DNA of 64,000 nt. It comes from Diphasiastrum complanatum. Lineage: Eukaryota > Streptophyta > Lycopodiopsida > Lycopodiales > Lycopodiaceae. The stretch spans positions 35,474,496-35,538,495 of the forward strand of contig CM055109.1 of NCBI GenBank assembly GCA_029204225.1. Reading direction: 5' to 3'. This document shows, piece by piece, positions 45,237 to 55,533 of the stretch (positions are counted from its first letter, which is position 1; the number at the start of each line of letters is the position of its first letter). The notes under the pieces are model-generated. The model was not told the origin of the DNA, did no database searches, and saw nothing but the letters and a program-made list of their open reading frames with translations. A program made the position numbers and the translations under genes.

Positions 45237-47751
45237 AGAAGAGGAGGCAAAGGAATTCAAATATCTACCGAGGATCGTTCTCATTACAGGGCAGAAGGAA
45301 AAAAAAAACTTGGATTTGTGGATAGATGGAACATTATATCCACAAGATCCAAGCACTTTGACACATCCCACATTCTCCTCAATAACTCATTTAGTTACAT
45401 GGATATGCAATGGGCATAGTGGATTACTAGGATATTGTGACAGATTGCAGAACCATGGAAAACAACTTTATATGAATAAAGTTCACTTTTTAAAAGGTGA
45501 GTTAATGTGGATATCTTCTTATTGTCAGAATAGAGATTGTCATCTCCAAAAGATGTTAGAAGAAAATGAACAACTTAAAAAAAATAATCAATCATTACAG
45601 AAGATAACAATCAATATCAAATCAGAACTAGAGCAACTACAATCAATCTTACAATCTATTTGTATTGAAAACTTACAATTATTGAAGGATGTGGAATTGG
45701 CAAAAAAAAAAGACTAAAAGTAAGAAACGAAAACGACAAAGTTGCAAGGATATTCAAACACTTTCAAAAGGAGGTTATCGAAATAGAAAGATCCATGCAT
45801 TCAAGTAAATTCTGATTTTTGTAGGTTTTTCAATGACATTTGGATTTAATTTCAGCTATGGTGATATTTAGTTAACTATCTGTTTTTTTTGCAGATCTGC
45901 ATTAGTCGCTCCTCGAAATATTAAAGACAATGCTTCACTAGGAATGTCATTGGGCACAATATTGACAGGCAAATCCACTGAGCGTATTATGATGAACAAT
46001 AGGAGTTCAAATGTAAAGTGTAAAATAACAGAGTCTTTGATGGTGGACATTCAAAAAAATTTAGATAAGACTATCGTTCAAGGTGCTTGTGATTTTGCAG
46101 GTATTAGCAGGGAAGCATATGCAACAATATTTAAACTAATTAGAGAAGCTTTTAAGCAAGTTCGAATTTAAAAAATCTCAATCCCAAGGACATATCACTT
46201 GAAGAAAGAGAGAGATACATTAAACATAGGTATGCATAAGATCACTGGAACTCCATTTCATATTGAGGTGTATGAAACTGATGGAAGATCGATATTCTAT
46301 AATTCATCAAACAACTTATTTGTTGATCTAAATTACTTGCTGAGATACATCGTCACATTCTATGATATAACCTATGAAAAGGTGAATGGCAAAATAATCA
46401 TAGTACTTAAGTTAGATGAGTCAAAAATTGTGAAAGGGCAGAAGATGGAGAGGGTTAGTGATAACTCTCATGAATGGTGCTCTATTACAAACAGAGGACC
46501 AAGAAGATTTCAGATTCAGTGTCCAGTCAGAAAATGATATATGGTGGTTGGCAGTGTTTCAGGTAACTAGCCTCATTATTCAACATTACATTCATTGAAT
46601 AGTATTAATTCATTGTAAACTAAGTCTGATTAATCCTTTGGACAAGTGCTAAAGGAGGATCATGATATATTATCATGGATATTCTCAAGGAAATCTTATC
46701 CTAGGATCATCAAGGACCATATGGATGGCGGACTTCTCAATGTTCCAGGAGTTGGAGACTTCAATGTTGAATGGCACTTAGCAGGTGATTTGAAAACATT
46801 GAAATGTATGTATAATGTATCTCACGGTGCTACATCAAAACACCCTTGTTTGTATTGCATGAAAATGGCAAAAGATGTTACTAGGAGTACACGAATTACT
46901 AGAGAATATGCAGATCCAAACTTGAAGCCTATGCTGCCTATCCCCTTGAAAAATGTGCATGTCTGCACTCTTCATGCAGAAGTTAGATTAATAAAAAAGA
47001 TCATTTATCTTCATATAGTTTTTGCTTGGAATACTAAGCCAACATCATTAGCAAAGGAAGCTATCTCTCGATTAGAAGATGTTTGATCAAAAGCAGGACT
47101 TCATAAGGGACATGCCAAAATTCAAAAAGATGAAAAGCTTTCAGGAAAGAATGGGAACATGCCAACTAAGCCAAGCATAGGAGGAGCAAAAGCACGTCGT
47201 TTCCTATCAAATCATACTAGTAAGGCTTCTAATATTCAACACTCAGTCTGGACAGATATTATTGCTGCCACTCATGACTTCGAGAAAGACGGCAAAACCA
47301 GAGTACTAAAAGTTGATGTATGGAAGAAGCTTGATAGTATGATTGCTATTTTAAAAAAAGATAAATACTCTGATATTGATACAAAAGCTGTCCAAAGGAC
47401 TTGTGTCGAGTTTGTTAATGCAGTATCAAAAGCATGGGGAGAAGATCACATCACTCATTACATGGTTAGTATAAATTCTTCAAGATGCTTTCAATTTTTC
47501 ATATATATTTAGATCCAAACATAAGACTAACATTATGATTTTGACATATGCAGCACATACTAAGAGATCATATAGCATTTTTTGCAAACACATATGGAAG
47601 CTTGAGTGTATGGTCATCACAAGGGATGGAGAAGTCACATTGGCAAGCACGAGCAGCAATTCATCGAAATACACAACATGGAGGAACCAATGAAAAACGA
47701 AACTACATTTGTCAATTGTTTCAGTGGTTCTACTGCAGAGTTCAGATTTGA
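45237..47751 (+). pseudogene. Gene A: transposase-like protein with CxxC zinc motif, lightly disabled
   Basis: A multi-exon plus-strand frame. The first part (45237-45804) ends in a coiled coil (LQKMLEENEQLKKN, then LEQLQSILQS). After a 90-bp intron (45805-45894) come KSALVAPRNIKDNASLGMSL and, past a stop at 46169-46171, TGTPFHIEVYETDGRS. From 46646 the frame gives VGDFNVEWHLAGDLKTLKCM, GATSKHPCLYCMKMAKD, VHVCTLHAEVRLIKK and GLHKGHAKIQKD. After a further intron (47465-47553) it ends HILRDHIAFFANTYGSLSVW, SQGMEKSHWQARAAIHR. The GDLKxLxxx...HPCLYC arrangement and the EKSH end recall uncharacterised transposase-like proteins that I remember from several eukaryotes. That comparison is from memory and untested. 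Defects are a frame slip in an A-run at about 45705 and stops at about 46169, 46535 and 47084. Confidence 0.55.
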
Positions 47752-47959
47752 ATTATAACCAAGTCCACATAATACAACAAGTTTAGAAAAGCATGCAAGT
47801 TCATACAGGAAGAGAAGATTTGATTATGGCTGAGTAGAAGATCATCATTGTCATCAAATCATGACATGTTCAGAATTGCTTGCAAATTCATTGAACAAGA
47901 GAGGAGAAATACTCAATGTAAATGTCTTGATTGTATTATAACAAAATACAAAGTGTCCA

Positions 47960-49478
47960 CTATTCATTATCAGCTTGTGTGTCAGATTCTATGGCAGTAT
48001 TGTCATGGAGAAATTCTCTACTAGAGTATACATCTAATAGATGTGCATTATCCTTATTTCCACTAAGTTCAATATAAGTGGAATACAATGAATAATGGGA
48101 GCTCCTTAAAGGAACATTCTCATCAATAAAAGCTAGAATATTCAAAACATAAGATCTTTTGACAAAAATGATCTTATTTGTCTTAACAAATTTATGTCCT
48201 CCTAGATAAAATGATAAAGCTTTAACTTCCATTATAAGACTCTCCCCAACTGGGCTCAGCTTGGAATGAGCAATACCGATCTCATTCTTCAGGAAATGCC
48301 TAAGATAGTGGCCAAGTCCACTATCCCTCTAGAACGAGGATGCTTGTTGTCTGAAACCACCTCATCTCGCATCAAAATGATCAATTATGAGAGCATCCTG
48401 CAATAAGAAATATGTTAGCAAAAACACATTCAGTGGTTAAAAACATTCTAATGCAAGGAAGTTTAAACACTTACACATTCTTCATCAGCAGCAGCAACCA
48501 GATCAGGATGATCAATATAATGACCACCTACTCAAGTGGAATCATCAGTGAAATTGCATTAATGATGGACGAGAGAAGCCCATCTGGGATTGAAATGCCG
48601 TGAATTCTTCATCAGATGGTCTGCCTCGCCCATCCTCAACACTATTTGATAAAGTCTTGGTCAGGCATTCTTCACCGGTCATAAGTTCTTCCTCATCATC
48701 AAAATCAATTCCAGCAACAAGGTCATCTGTTTCAAAATCTACAAAGTTGGAGAATTCGAAAATTGTGCCGGATAATAAACAAAGAACCTCATCTTCACGA
48801 TAGTCAAAAAATTTATATACATCAGCTGTAGTAAAATATACATCGTCATTTATATAATATACAGGCAAATTGAAAAGACATTTAGACTCCTCTATAGGGA
48901 TCCATTCATTAGTAAATGTATTTTGGCCAATAAAAGAATCTCGGATAACATTAGTATTTACATCAATAAAGACACTTTCCTTATCAGGGGTGTCGATAAG
49001 AAAGTGACTGATATCCTTAATAGCTGACCGAACAGAGGATGATGTCATAGGAGGGTTAGCAACAGAAAATTCTTCATCTGGGATCTGAACTAACAGGAAA
49101 AGTATGAAACCACTCTGATATTCAACCAATCGACATTTCTTGTTGCAATAAGGACACATTGAACTGCTTTTGAACAGATCAAACAATTTGGTGAACATTC
49201 TATCTAGTCTATGTCTGAAAACTGGGAAGAAATGAACAAGATCAGTATAATGCATGTATTGGAGTGAACCTATGGAGATAACAGACTTACTAAGTATATC
49301 CCTGAATCTAACATAATATTCATAAAATACGTCAGAATTTGGTTGTGCAGTCTTGAAAACATGTAAATATGGCCTGAATAGGCTGTGGAAGTAGTCTAGA
49401 TTTTCAGTAATCCCAAATTCAGTAAAAAATGAATGAGCTCAGCCTTGAATCTCGTGAAGATCCTGACGAAGAGGCCAT
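47960..49478 (-). pseudogene. Gene B: unknown protein with CPYC...C motif, lightly disabled
   Basis: The reading starts at ATG 49478 (MASSSGSSRDSRL), shifts frame once, and continues as FFTEFGITENLDYFHSLFRP through FPVFRHRLDRMFTKLFDLF to SSMCPYCNKKCRLVEYQSG and a long acidic region (FDDEEELMTGEE). After stops at about 48545 the exon resumes as GGHYIDHPDLVAAADEEC, ending at a good donor (TGT/GTAAGTG). A 77-bp intron (48398-48474) leads to DALIIDHFDAR and then HYLRHFLKNEIGIAHSKLSP, with two more stops, ending at 47960. The single Cys cluster may bind metal. I do not recognise the family. It is tail to tail with gene A (about 210 bp apart) and divergent from gene C. Confidence 0.5.
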
Positions 49479-50299
49479 GGAACTAATGTAGATATCGCAC
49501 TTGTGCGCGAGGAAGAACAAACAAAACAAAACAAACTCTAAAGATCGCGCACAAGAGGGATATGTACGGTATGTAGCTACTGAATATCGCACTTGTGCGC
49601 AAGTAGGTATTGTTGCTAAAAATGGACAACAATGAGCACACACAAGAGCGATATGCCGTGAATTTTGAGAAAGAGAAAAGTAAAAACTTAATCGGGTTTC
49701 ATGCCTTTTATATTGAATTTTCACACGTGTGGTCAACGGTCAATGGACACGTGTTTACTTTCGATTGGACTGCAGGCACTGGCATGTGTGAGGTGACACG
49801 TGGACACGTGTGAAATGACAGGAGTACACGTGTCTCGTGCTCATTCGTCGGTTCGACAACACGTGTCGACCTCGCATCTGCCCGTACAAATCTCACACGT
49901 ATAAAATGACAACCTGACACGTGTCGCTCTCGCATTTGATCATACAAATCCCACACGTGTGACAAGACGTTCTTTCGCACGTGCGAACCACGATATAAAA
50001 TCACAAACTCCGATGAATTTTTTTCACTTTTTTTTTCGCTCCGCATATCGCACTTGTGCACCTCCTTCACAATCGATATTCTGCCTACTGCCTTCCATGC
50101 GCACAGGTCCGATACATCTGCCTACGTGTCTCCTCATATCGGTCTTGTGCGCCTCTCTTCTATACTAATCGATCTCTCTTATATTCGGCTCGCACAGGTC
50201 CGATATACCGTACATATCGGTCCTCTACGAGGGCTTCATAATCCTTCCCTACTCATCCTATTCGTCATGCACAAGTGCGATATCCCCTAGTAAACTTCC
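49479..50299. promoter_or_regulatory. Divergent control region with patterned repeats
   Basis: Lies between the start codons of genes B (-) and C (+). The centre (49722-49983) holds nine CACGTG sites, mostly as ACACGTGT, partly on a tandem unit of about 55-60 bp. On both sides lie copies of the 17-bp motif ATATCGCACTTGTGCGC or variants, in strictly alternating orientation: 49492(+), 49547(-), 49584(+), 49636(-), then 50045(+), 50098(-), 50136(+), 50189(-), 50214(+), 50268(-). Partners in a pair are about 50-55 bp apart. It may be a bidirectional promoter, or an array of binding sites for the element's own protein. CACGTG is the plant G-box core bound by bHLH and bZIP factors. Confidence 0.7.
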
Positions 50300-51997
50300 A
50301 TGGATAGGAGAAAGCAGACAAGGAGGGATTTCTTTTCTGCTGGCTCGTCCTCAGCTCCTGCGGTTGCCATTACACCTCCCGCTAGACCTAGAACATGCAA
50401 CCGCAGCAGGTGGCTCTCTGAAATACGTAAGTATCAAAGATCAACTGTTCTATTAAATCCCAGAGCTCCGTTCTATCGTGCTATCCCGAAACATAACTAG
50501 AAATGATCTCGAACAGCTTGTTAAATTCACACCCACTGCTCTTCAGTGCCTTCAGGAAGCTGCTGAAGACTACATGAGCCTTTTTTTTGAAAATTCATTT
50601 TTGCTTGCAATTCATTCCAAGAGAGCCACCATAATGCCCAAGGACTTTCAGCTACTGATGAGAATGAGGGAGAGTTTTTGCAAGCTACACGTATCTCAGT
50701 TTGCTGCTCCCAGACCTGTTCCTCTAGATAAGACTGATCTTCCTACCAAGCATCCTAGGAAGCAGGCAGCCCCCAAGAGAGGTCCGAAGAAAGTAAGGAG
50801 GGTAAACACCACAGAATCTGCGAAGCACAATTGTAGATAACGTTGCTTTTGATAATGTTGTAAATATAGCTACATCTATTTTGGATACCCCTGTAATTTC
50901 TGTAGATACTACACATCCACCTCCTCCTCCTCCTTCAAATCTTTATACATATATAGATTCCGATGATTATCTTAAATTTGAGAAGGACATAGCCGATGCT
51001 ATAGATACAATTGGTACTGCTTTTTGTTTTAGACTAGAGGAACTTGACTTTAGTATAAATTATAAAGTTGTTGATTGTTTGGATCTCAAAAATAGACGGG
51101 CTTCTATCATTGATCCTGTGATAGAGTCTCGGCTTACACTCTTGCAATATGACATTGCAAGAGATTCATCCAATGAGTTGCTGGTGCTGAGTAACTTTTT
51201 GCTTTAGGCCTTCAAGGAGAATAATGACACATTGTCACAGTGTCTGACTAGTGGATTCACACTAGCAACAAAATACTTGCTCGTCCCTTATCATACCAAG
51301 TAAGATATATTAAATGCTTTTTCTTGTTTAATGTTTTATCATTGGCATTGCCAATGAAAATAGTTCTCAGAATTGCAGCTAAAGAAATTTCAATCTTATT
51401 TTGCAGTGACCACTTGAGTTTAAACCTGATCTCTATTAAGAGATCTGTAGATAATACTGTTAAAGGTTTTTGTGTCAAGATGAACTCAGCGAGCAATACG
51501 CATAAGGATGTAGATATATACCTTCCATATTTAAGTAAATATATTCCAACAGATGTTCCTCATTCCGTGGACTGGCAGATCGTTAGTTTGGAGGTAAATT
51601 CTATCTTTCTTAATAACATTTTGAAATCAGTATTCTAATGTATTTGTTTCATTCTAATTCATTCTGTTTCATAATTGATTTTTTGTGTGCTGAATTTGTT
51701 TGCAATCACCCCAACAAAATGATTCATTCAGTTGTGGGTGGTACACATCATACAATGCCAAGTTATTTTTTGAGTGGTTCAACCTTCAAGAAGATGTTGA
51801 TATTTCTAAGGTAATAAATTCTGATTATTCTTATTTTTGGAATCATGATTAGTTTTCTATTTTGTTGATGTTTTTAGCCATTACTAATACATGAATGTTC
51901 TATCTTGCAGTTTACACTTCTCGAGTACACATCAAGCCAGGTGTACAGATTTAGACAAAAAATTATCCTGAGCATATTGGCTAGGGCAAGGCTTTAG
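50300..51997 (+). pseudogene. Gene C: histone H3 fold joined to a Ulp1/C48-like cysteine protease
   Basis: The N-terminus (MDRRKQTRRDFFSAGSSS) is a basic tail. Then come SRWLSEIRKYQRSTVLL and, after a one-base slip near 50480, LQCLQEAAEDYMSLFFENSF and AIHSKRATIMPKDFQLLMRM. These match the histone H3 alphaN, alpha1, alpha2 and alpha3 signatures (REIRKYQKST, ALQEAAEAYL, AIHAKRVTIMPKD). A basic linker and a Pro-rich spacer follow. The C-terminal part is spread over exons ending 51299, 51407-51593, 51706-51810 and 51911-51997. It carries LLVPYHTKNDHLSLNLISI (His, 51411-51413), MNSAS (Asn where Ulp1 usually has Asp), PQQNDSFSCGWYT (Gln, Cys at 51733-51735) and FRQKIILSIL, the order seen in C48 peptidases. 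Defects: a second slip near 50830, a stop at 51205-51207, and an acceptor reading AA instead of AG at 51704-51705. Confidence 0.75.
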
Positions 51998-52250
51998 CCT
52001 CCCGTTGTTGATAATGGTACAAAGGATGATGTAATAATACTAAATAAAGATTAAAACAAATACAGATAGCATAGGACAGAAATAGATTGCACATGTATAG
52101 AATTCATATAAAAATATACATCGATATATCAAGTGCTACTCCATTTTATGAATTTGGGAGCACAAAATACATGTAATGATGCCCAACTTGGGCTTTCATT
52201 TATTGAATGAAAGAGTGTATACACAAATTTTTACTAAAGTTTATTTGAAG

Positions 52251-52724
52251 CTATTGTTCTCCCACAATGATGATTGTTGTAGGTAGATCTTTGCAGCACG
52301 TTATCAGCTCCAGTCTTTTTCGCATCTGTGACATGACAAATATTAGTGAATGTGCAATTGTAAATGATGACATTTTCAATTATTTTGTTCTATTTTGAAA
52401 TGGCAACAAACATAAAATACTTACGAGTCTTCCGTTGATGATAAATCTGAAATATGTTGGTAGATTGGTTTGCAATAGCATGAGCTCTGTTCTTATAAAA
52501 TCAAGCTTCCAATGCTCTTCCACCTCAACCATAGTCAAATATTCCTCATCGTAAATAATGCTCATCTCCATTCGGTTTGTGTGACCATTTAGTTCAAAGT
52601 CTTGATCCAGTGGTAGCCATGTACCTTCAATTTTCTTGCATCTCTGGCAGCTAAATGTAAGAGAGACAGAAGAAGCAGGTCGTTTGTGACTAAGGGGACG
52701 AAGGCGAGAGATGTCTGAAGCCAT
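52251..52724 (-). CDS. Gene D: small two-exon unknown protein, intact
   Basis: Exon 1 (52425-52724, exactly 100 codons) runs from MASDISRLRPLSHKRPASS through LTFSCQRCKKIEGTWLPLD to FRFIINGRL and ends at a good donor (CTC/GTAAGT). A 99-bp intron leads to exon 2 (52251-52325), whose acceptor is TCACAG/ATGCG, giving MRKRLELITCC and a stop. The phases fit, the product is 124 residues, and there is no defect. It has one CxxC pair and an otherwise acidic middle. No family is recognised. It is tail to tail with gene C (about 250 bp between stops) and its start lies about 125 bp inside the candidate right terminal repeat. Confidence 0.65.
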
Positions 52725-52848
52725 GAAAACAACTGTACAAAGGGATCCCTGTGATGGACCACCTCGCCAACTGAACTGAGAACTTTTTTATATTTTTTTA
52801 TTTTTCTTCACACGGAAAGATGTAAACCTCGATGGAGCCATCGGCTGT

Positions 52849-52865
52849 TGTAAACCTTTTGCAAT
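52849..52865 (-). repeat. Candidate right terminal inverted repeat of the four-gene block
   Basis: TGTAAACCTTTTGCAAT is the reverse complement of 44835-44851 with one mismatch. It lies just beyond the promoter side of gene D. Confidence 0.4.
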
Positions 52866-54757
52866 AGATTTAGAAGAACTTGCCTAAACAAAAATGCCCA
52901 CCAAAACCAGCTGCTTATTTATTTCAAAAACAAGAACACAGACCCCCACACCACTTATTAGACGAGCTATCCTTTTGATCTTTAAGCAATGAAGAAAATG
53001 GAAACTGCATCGTAGCGTTCAATCCGCAGAACAGCACCTAGAAAATGCACGTTGCTCTACCTTGTTGCCTCAAATGTTCTGCTAAAGGAGACAAAAAGCC
53101 AGATTCAAAATCTGCAGGCTGCTCATAAAAACACTTATACCTTCTGATTGTGACTGAATATGCACAATCGCGTCGGTCAAAATTTAGACAAGACAATTCC
53201 AACCATTTTTGCTTTTTACATCAACTCGATCTGACAGCTGGATCATTCGCTATGCTGTTCGGAAGTCTGCAAAACCCTGAAGAATGTGAAATTCCAAAAC
53301 AATGAAGGCTTCTGACAAACCGTTCTCCTATTCCTAGATTCCTGAAGCTTCTTGTGAGTTGTTAGCAGCTTTGGAAAGAGTAAACAAAAAACAGAATCCT
53401 GTTGGCTTGTACAATCTTTTATTTCCTATGAGATGTCGCTGGACATGCAAGGCAGAACTTTCCTCTTGCTTCTTTCACAGCAAAGTATGGACATCGTGGG
53501 CTGGCTTACACATCTACACATCCAAATATTCGTCCAACCTGATCTAGTAGATGTCTAACAACTTTCCATATCCATGGCTGCTAGTTTCACTAGAGTATAG
53601 TCCCATCTCAAAGGCCTTTGCTTGGGCATGCATGATTCGTACCTGTCAATATACACATACACAACAAAAATTCACACGGTAGCTCATCCTCATCTTTGCA
53701 CGCAATGTTCACAAGGACCTCTCGGTTTGTACATTCTCAACTGGAGAACTCGTATCCGTGAAGTCTTGTCACGTAGGGATTGTTCCACTAATGGCCTAGT
53801 TGCTTGCAAAGAGGTGACAGCTTTCTTGCAAAGACAAATTTTCCGCAAAGAGAGATTCTTGTTAAGTGAATCCACTGCTTGAAAAAAGTGTCCAAAAGCC
53901 CATTGAACCTGAGAAAAGTTTTGTCAATTCAAGACAAATGCATGGTCACACGTTTATGGATCTTGCATTTTCATGCTTGCACTTCTAAAAACTTAATAGC
54001 CACAACTTCCTTTCTCCTTGAGATTGGTGAACTTCGCAAATAATAGATTGGAAAGATACAATTAAAAAGCTTAGTCACCAAAAATGTTCAGCTCCTGATC
54101 CTTGGAATGAAATTCTTAGTCTCAAAACAAAAGCTCAAAATCGACGTGCAAGCAAGTCAAGAACCATGCTTGATAAATCGTTAAAAGAGAGTTCATGTAT
54201 AGTTGCAGAAGAATGGAACTCTCCCAATCCAAAATTCAAGATAAATCATGTCTTAGCGAACATGCACGTATTTGCCTTTCCCCTAGGGTTACAAAAATGT
54301 CAACGTGAACGTTCAGAAGAGCAATGTCCTTGAATCTATAGTGTTCTTAAAATGGCACCACAAGGATTTGAGTTTGCAAGCTCTTCAAGAAAGCAACTAG
54401 TAATGAAGTTATGACTTCAAAGCCAGTCTGGAAACTGCTCTTCAAGCTAAAAAAAGGTCAAACTCCAAGAGACACAAATTGTCACACACCCTTCTAACTA
54501 CTCTTCAAGCTAAAAAAAGGTCAAACTTCATTGTCACACACTCTCTATTAACATCACGATACATTTAAGTTTGAATTACTTGGCTCTTTTCATCTAAGAG
54601 CAAACAAAGTGCAAAACTTGAATCACATTGCAGATTGTGAAAAGGTTGGACAGCTTTCATTTAAAAATGAGTCTGCTCTCATGTCTAAGGCTGGTTCCAT
54701 TCCCTTAACGTTATAAGCCAACCTAGCTTTTTTTGCCAGAAACAAGGATGTTCTATA
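52866..54757. other. Intergenic, no gene recognised; one 65-bp duplication
   Basis: No supported coding sequence. CTCTTCAAGCTAAAAAAAGG with GTCAAACT occurs twice, at about 54437 and 54502, forming a 65-bp direct duplication. Confidence 0.4.
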
Positions 54758-55533
54758 CATAGTTGCAGCGCGATTCTGAATCGCAATTCCGATTCGCGAT
54801 TCGGGATTTTCCCAGAATCGTGTAGAATCGATTTTTTTTTTTAAAAGTTTTTTAGGCAATATGGGTATCAGATGAAAGCTCCGATCGAGGGGATTATGAT
54901 TGTGTAGTTTGCCGACTGTTTCGGGTGCGAAACACCAAAAAGTGTGTTTTCACTTGGGGAGTTGGAAGGCCAAATCATGAAGAGGCCTTACTGTCGGGGC
55001 CGGGGTGTACCGGCAGCCCCCGGACCCCGCCGTTGGGGGGCGTTGCCCCCCAAACCCCCCACCGGGAAGCTACCGCCCCCCGAACCCCCCGTTTCCCGGG
55101 GGGCTACTGCCCCCCGAACCCCCTAGAGCTTCCTGCTATATAGACACTGTAGATAAAAATGCCACCGCCCCCCTGTAGATAAAAATGGGGTCCAAATGCG
55201 CGCCGAGAAGGGCCCAATATTTATGCCCCCAGCTGTATGTACATTGCACTCACATCTCCAGTGAACCAATTGCAAAAGTGATCATCATCCATACAGTTGA
55301 TAGTCCAAACTGTAGCATTAACATTTACTGAAAACCATAGCAGTGCCTCATCTACTGCACTTCTGAGAGGCAAAACGCTGGTTTGACCATTGATCCCCTA
55401 AAAAAAATTTCAGCAATAAGCTATTTTTCCAAAAAAAAAAAAAAATTATGCGATTCTGGGTCGCGAATCACGATTCGCAGGATCGCGACCCGCGAATCGC
55501 AGACCCAGCGAATCAAGATTCGCTGCGACTATG
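54758..55533. mobile_element. Non-autonomous DNA transposon, 776 bp, 8-bp target duplication
   Basis: Flanked by GTTCTATA on both sides (54750-54757 and 55534-55541). The ends are inverted: CATAGTTGCAGCG at the left against CATAGTCGCAGCG read from the right (12 of 13). Both subterminal regions are packed with GATTCGCG/CGCGAATC words in either orientation, as transposase binding sites often are. The middle contains a very GC-rich repeated segment (54990-55130) built from CCCCCCGAACCCCC-like units. There is no coding capacity. An 8-bp duplication fits the hAT superfamily, though the terminal bases are not a textbook hAT end. Confidence 0.8.

Noticed and set aside
49479-50299. CRISPR-like array
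   Set aside because: The motif alternates in orientation, spacers are not uniform and the context is a plant nuclear genome.
51184-51207. A 24-base GT...AG segment as an intron that would remove the stop in gene C
   Set aside because: It is far too short for a plant intron. The stop is more simply a point mutation.
54990-55130. GC-rich segment as a CpG-type promoter or rRNA piece
   Set aside because: It lies wholly within the defined 776-bp transposon and consists of repeated C-rich units.
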